Positions 14,429 to 15,677 of a stretch of 15,677 bases of DNA are shown piece after piece (the stretch's first letter is position 1; every line of letters begins with the position of its first letter). A program made the position numbers and the translations under genes. This DNA comes from an uncultured Alphaproteobacteria bacterium (GTDB lineage Bacteria > Pseudomonadota > Alphaproteobacteria > Reyranellales > Reyranellaceae), in NCBI GenBank assembly GCA_903929895.1, contig CAIYWM010000421.1, positions 1 to 15,677 of the forward strand. The letters run 5' to 3'. Under the pieces are notes generated by a model that saw only the letters and a list, made by a program, of their open reading frames with translations, was not told where the DNA came from and made no database searches.

Positions 14429-15677
14429 CGCGCAGCTTCGATTTCTCGCGGCCGGTTCTGGCAGCCGTCGCCGCCCTGCTGGCGGTGATGATCGTGCTGC
14501 CGGTCGGCTGGCTGCTGGTCGTGAGCCTGACCGGCAAGGATGGCGGGATCACGCTGGCCAATTTCGTGGCGCTGTTCACCGATCCCACCTTCGTCGACCC
14601 GCTGATCACCACCCTGATCATCGCCTGCTCGGTGAGCGCGATCTGCTGCCTCGTCGCGGCGCCGCTGGGCTGGCTGGTGGCACGCACCGACATGCCGTTC
14701 GCCCGCACGATCCGCACGCTGGTCATGGCCTCGCTGGTGACGCCGCCCTTCGTCGGCGCCATCGCCTGGGAAATGCTGGCCGCGCCCAACTCGGGCCTGC
14801 TGAACCAGCTCTGGCGCCTGCTCAGCGGCATGCCGCCCGACGAGGCCCTGTTCGACATCTACAGCCTCGGCGGGCTGATTTTCGTGATCTCCTGCTACAC
14901 GTTCCCCTACGTCTTTATCCTGGTCGCCAACGCGCTCGACCGCATGCCGGGCGAGTTGGAGGACGCGTCGTCGATGCTCGGCGCCAGGACCTGGCAGACC
15001 GCGCGCCTGATCACCGTGCCGCTGGCGCTGCCGACGCTGCTGGCGGGCGCCCTGGTCGCCTTCCTGCAGGCGCTGAACCTGTTCGGCTCGCCCGCCATCC
15101 TGGCCATCCCGGCAGGCTTCCACACGCTGACGACGCGCATCTGGAGCCTGTTCCAGTTCCCGCCCAAGCCCGAACTCGCGGCGGCGGCCTCGGTGCCGCT
15201 GCTTGTGCTGACGGTGCTGCTGCTGCGCGCCCAGGCGATGGCGCTCGGCCGGCGCGGCTATGCGGTGCTGGGCGGCAAGTACGGCGCGCCTCGGCCGATT
15301 CGGCTGGGCTGGTTGCGCGGGCCGGCGGTGGCGCTGGCGCTGTTCGTCCTCGCGATGCCTCTGTTCCTGCCCTACGCGGCGCTGTTCAACTCGGCCTTCT
15401 CGAGGGTCGCCTCGCGCATCGTCGGGCCGGAGACGATCACGCTGCACAATGTGAGGTTCACCTTCCTCGAGCTCAGTTCGACCATGCCGGCGCTGAAGAA
15501 CACCTTCCTGCTCGCCACCGCTTCGGCGACGCTGGGCGCACTGCTGGCGCTACTCATCGCCTACATCGTCGCGCGAAAGGCGGTACGCGGCTATCGCGTG
15601 CTGGGCTTCCTCGCGACCGCCCCGCTCGCGATCCCGGGCATTGTGCTGGGTGTCGGCCTGTTCCTCGCCTATACGCG
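14425..15677 (+). CDS. ABC importer permease, two-domain FbpB-like, 3' end cut by window
   Basis: An open frame with no stop from ATG 14425 to the window edge, 417 codons visible. It encodes a hydrophobic protein with many membrane helices (first at about 10-32). A cytoplasmic EAA-type loop lies near 177-196 (ELEDASSMLGARTWQTARL), the contact for the ATPase. A second unit begins around residue 290 (RLGWLRGPAVALALFVLAMP) and has LKNTFLLATASATLGALLAL and a PGIVLGVGLF segment near the cut. Two fused permease units in one chain are typical of FbpB/SfuB-type ferric-iron and related importers. The start overlaps the stop of the preceding binding-protein gene by ATGA. The second EAA loop and the C-terminus lie outside the window. 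Confidence 0.92.
   Translation, partial: MTRSFDFSRPVLAAVAALLAVMIVLPVGWLLVVSLTGKDGGITLANFVALFTDPTFVDPLITTLIIACSVSAICCLVAAPLGWLVARTDMPFARTIRTLVMASLVTPPFVGAIAWEMLAAPNSGLLNQLWRLLSGMPPDEALFDIYSLGGLIFVISCYTFPYVFILVANALDRMPGELEDASSMLGARTWQTARLITVPLALPTLLAGALVAFLQALNLFGSPAILAIPAGFHTLTTRIWSLFQFPPKPELAAAASVPLLVLTVLLLRAQAMALGRRGYAVLGGKYGAPRPIRLGWLRGPAVALALFVLAMPLFLPYAALFNSAFSRVASRIVGPETITLHNVRFTFLELSSTMPALKNTFLLATASATLGALLALLIAYIVARKAVRGYRVLGFLATAPLAIPGIVLGVGLFLAYT

Noticed and set aside
14098..15447. Minus-strand open frame (449 codons) opposite the ABC permease
   Set aside because: It is rich in Gln, Arg and Asp as expected opposite a Leu/Ala/Val-rich membrane gene. The plus strand is open to the window edge with an EAA loop and membrane helices.

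Overview
The window looks like a chromosomal stretch from a GC-rich alphaproteobacterium. The reasons are strong G/C bias at third codon positions, many secreted solute-binding proteins with twin-arginine-like leaders, several tripartite tricarboxylate transporter (TTT/Bug) binding proteins, and CoA-based catabolism genes. A Reyranella/Bradyrhizobium-like soil organism would fit, but that is inference. I see no rRNA, tRNA, CRISPR, insertion sequence or phage gene. Both ends cut through genes.

Layout. (1) 2-2053, plus: the end of a fused ureide-pathway enzyme (OHCU decarboxylase plus HIU hydrolase), then an NAD(P)-dependent aldehyde dehydrogenase of the succinate-semialdehyde type, closed by a clear intrinsic terminator at 2076-2108. 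(2) 2210-5202, plus: three consecutive TctC/Bug-type periplasmic binding proteins with no membrane partner. The second and third are close paralogues. (3) 5217-7311, minus: a short-chain dehydrogenase (SDR) gene, two small antibiotic-biosynthesis-monooxygenase (ABM) fold proteins, and a decayed partial copy of the same SDR gene. The intact SDR lacks the usual catalytic Ser and Tyr. (4) 7331-9144, plus: an alpha/beta hydrolase divergent from the SDR, then a cation diffusion facilitator metal exporter. (5) 9158-11159, minus: a crotonase-superfamily protein followed by a class III CoA-transferase. The crotonase lacks both catalytic glutamates of enoyl-CoA hydratase. (6) 11241 to the right edge, plus: a tightly packed ABC import operon with an ATPase, two paralogous binding proteins and a two-domain permease cut by the window end. 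Gene gaps are 2 and 3 bp, then a start/stop overlap.

Together the genes suggest a scavenging lifestyle: purine/ureide breakdown, organic acid capture, CoA-ester catabolism, and uptake of a ferric-iron-, polyamine- or phosphonate-like ligand. I did not find a clearly new multi-gene defence or mobile system. The most unusual items are the catalytically atypical SDR with its decayed duplicate around twin ABM genes, the Glu-less crotonase paired with a CoA-transferase, and the duplicated binding proteins in both transport regions.
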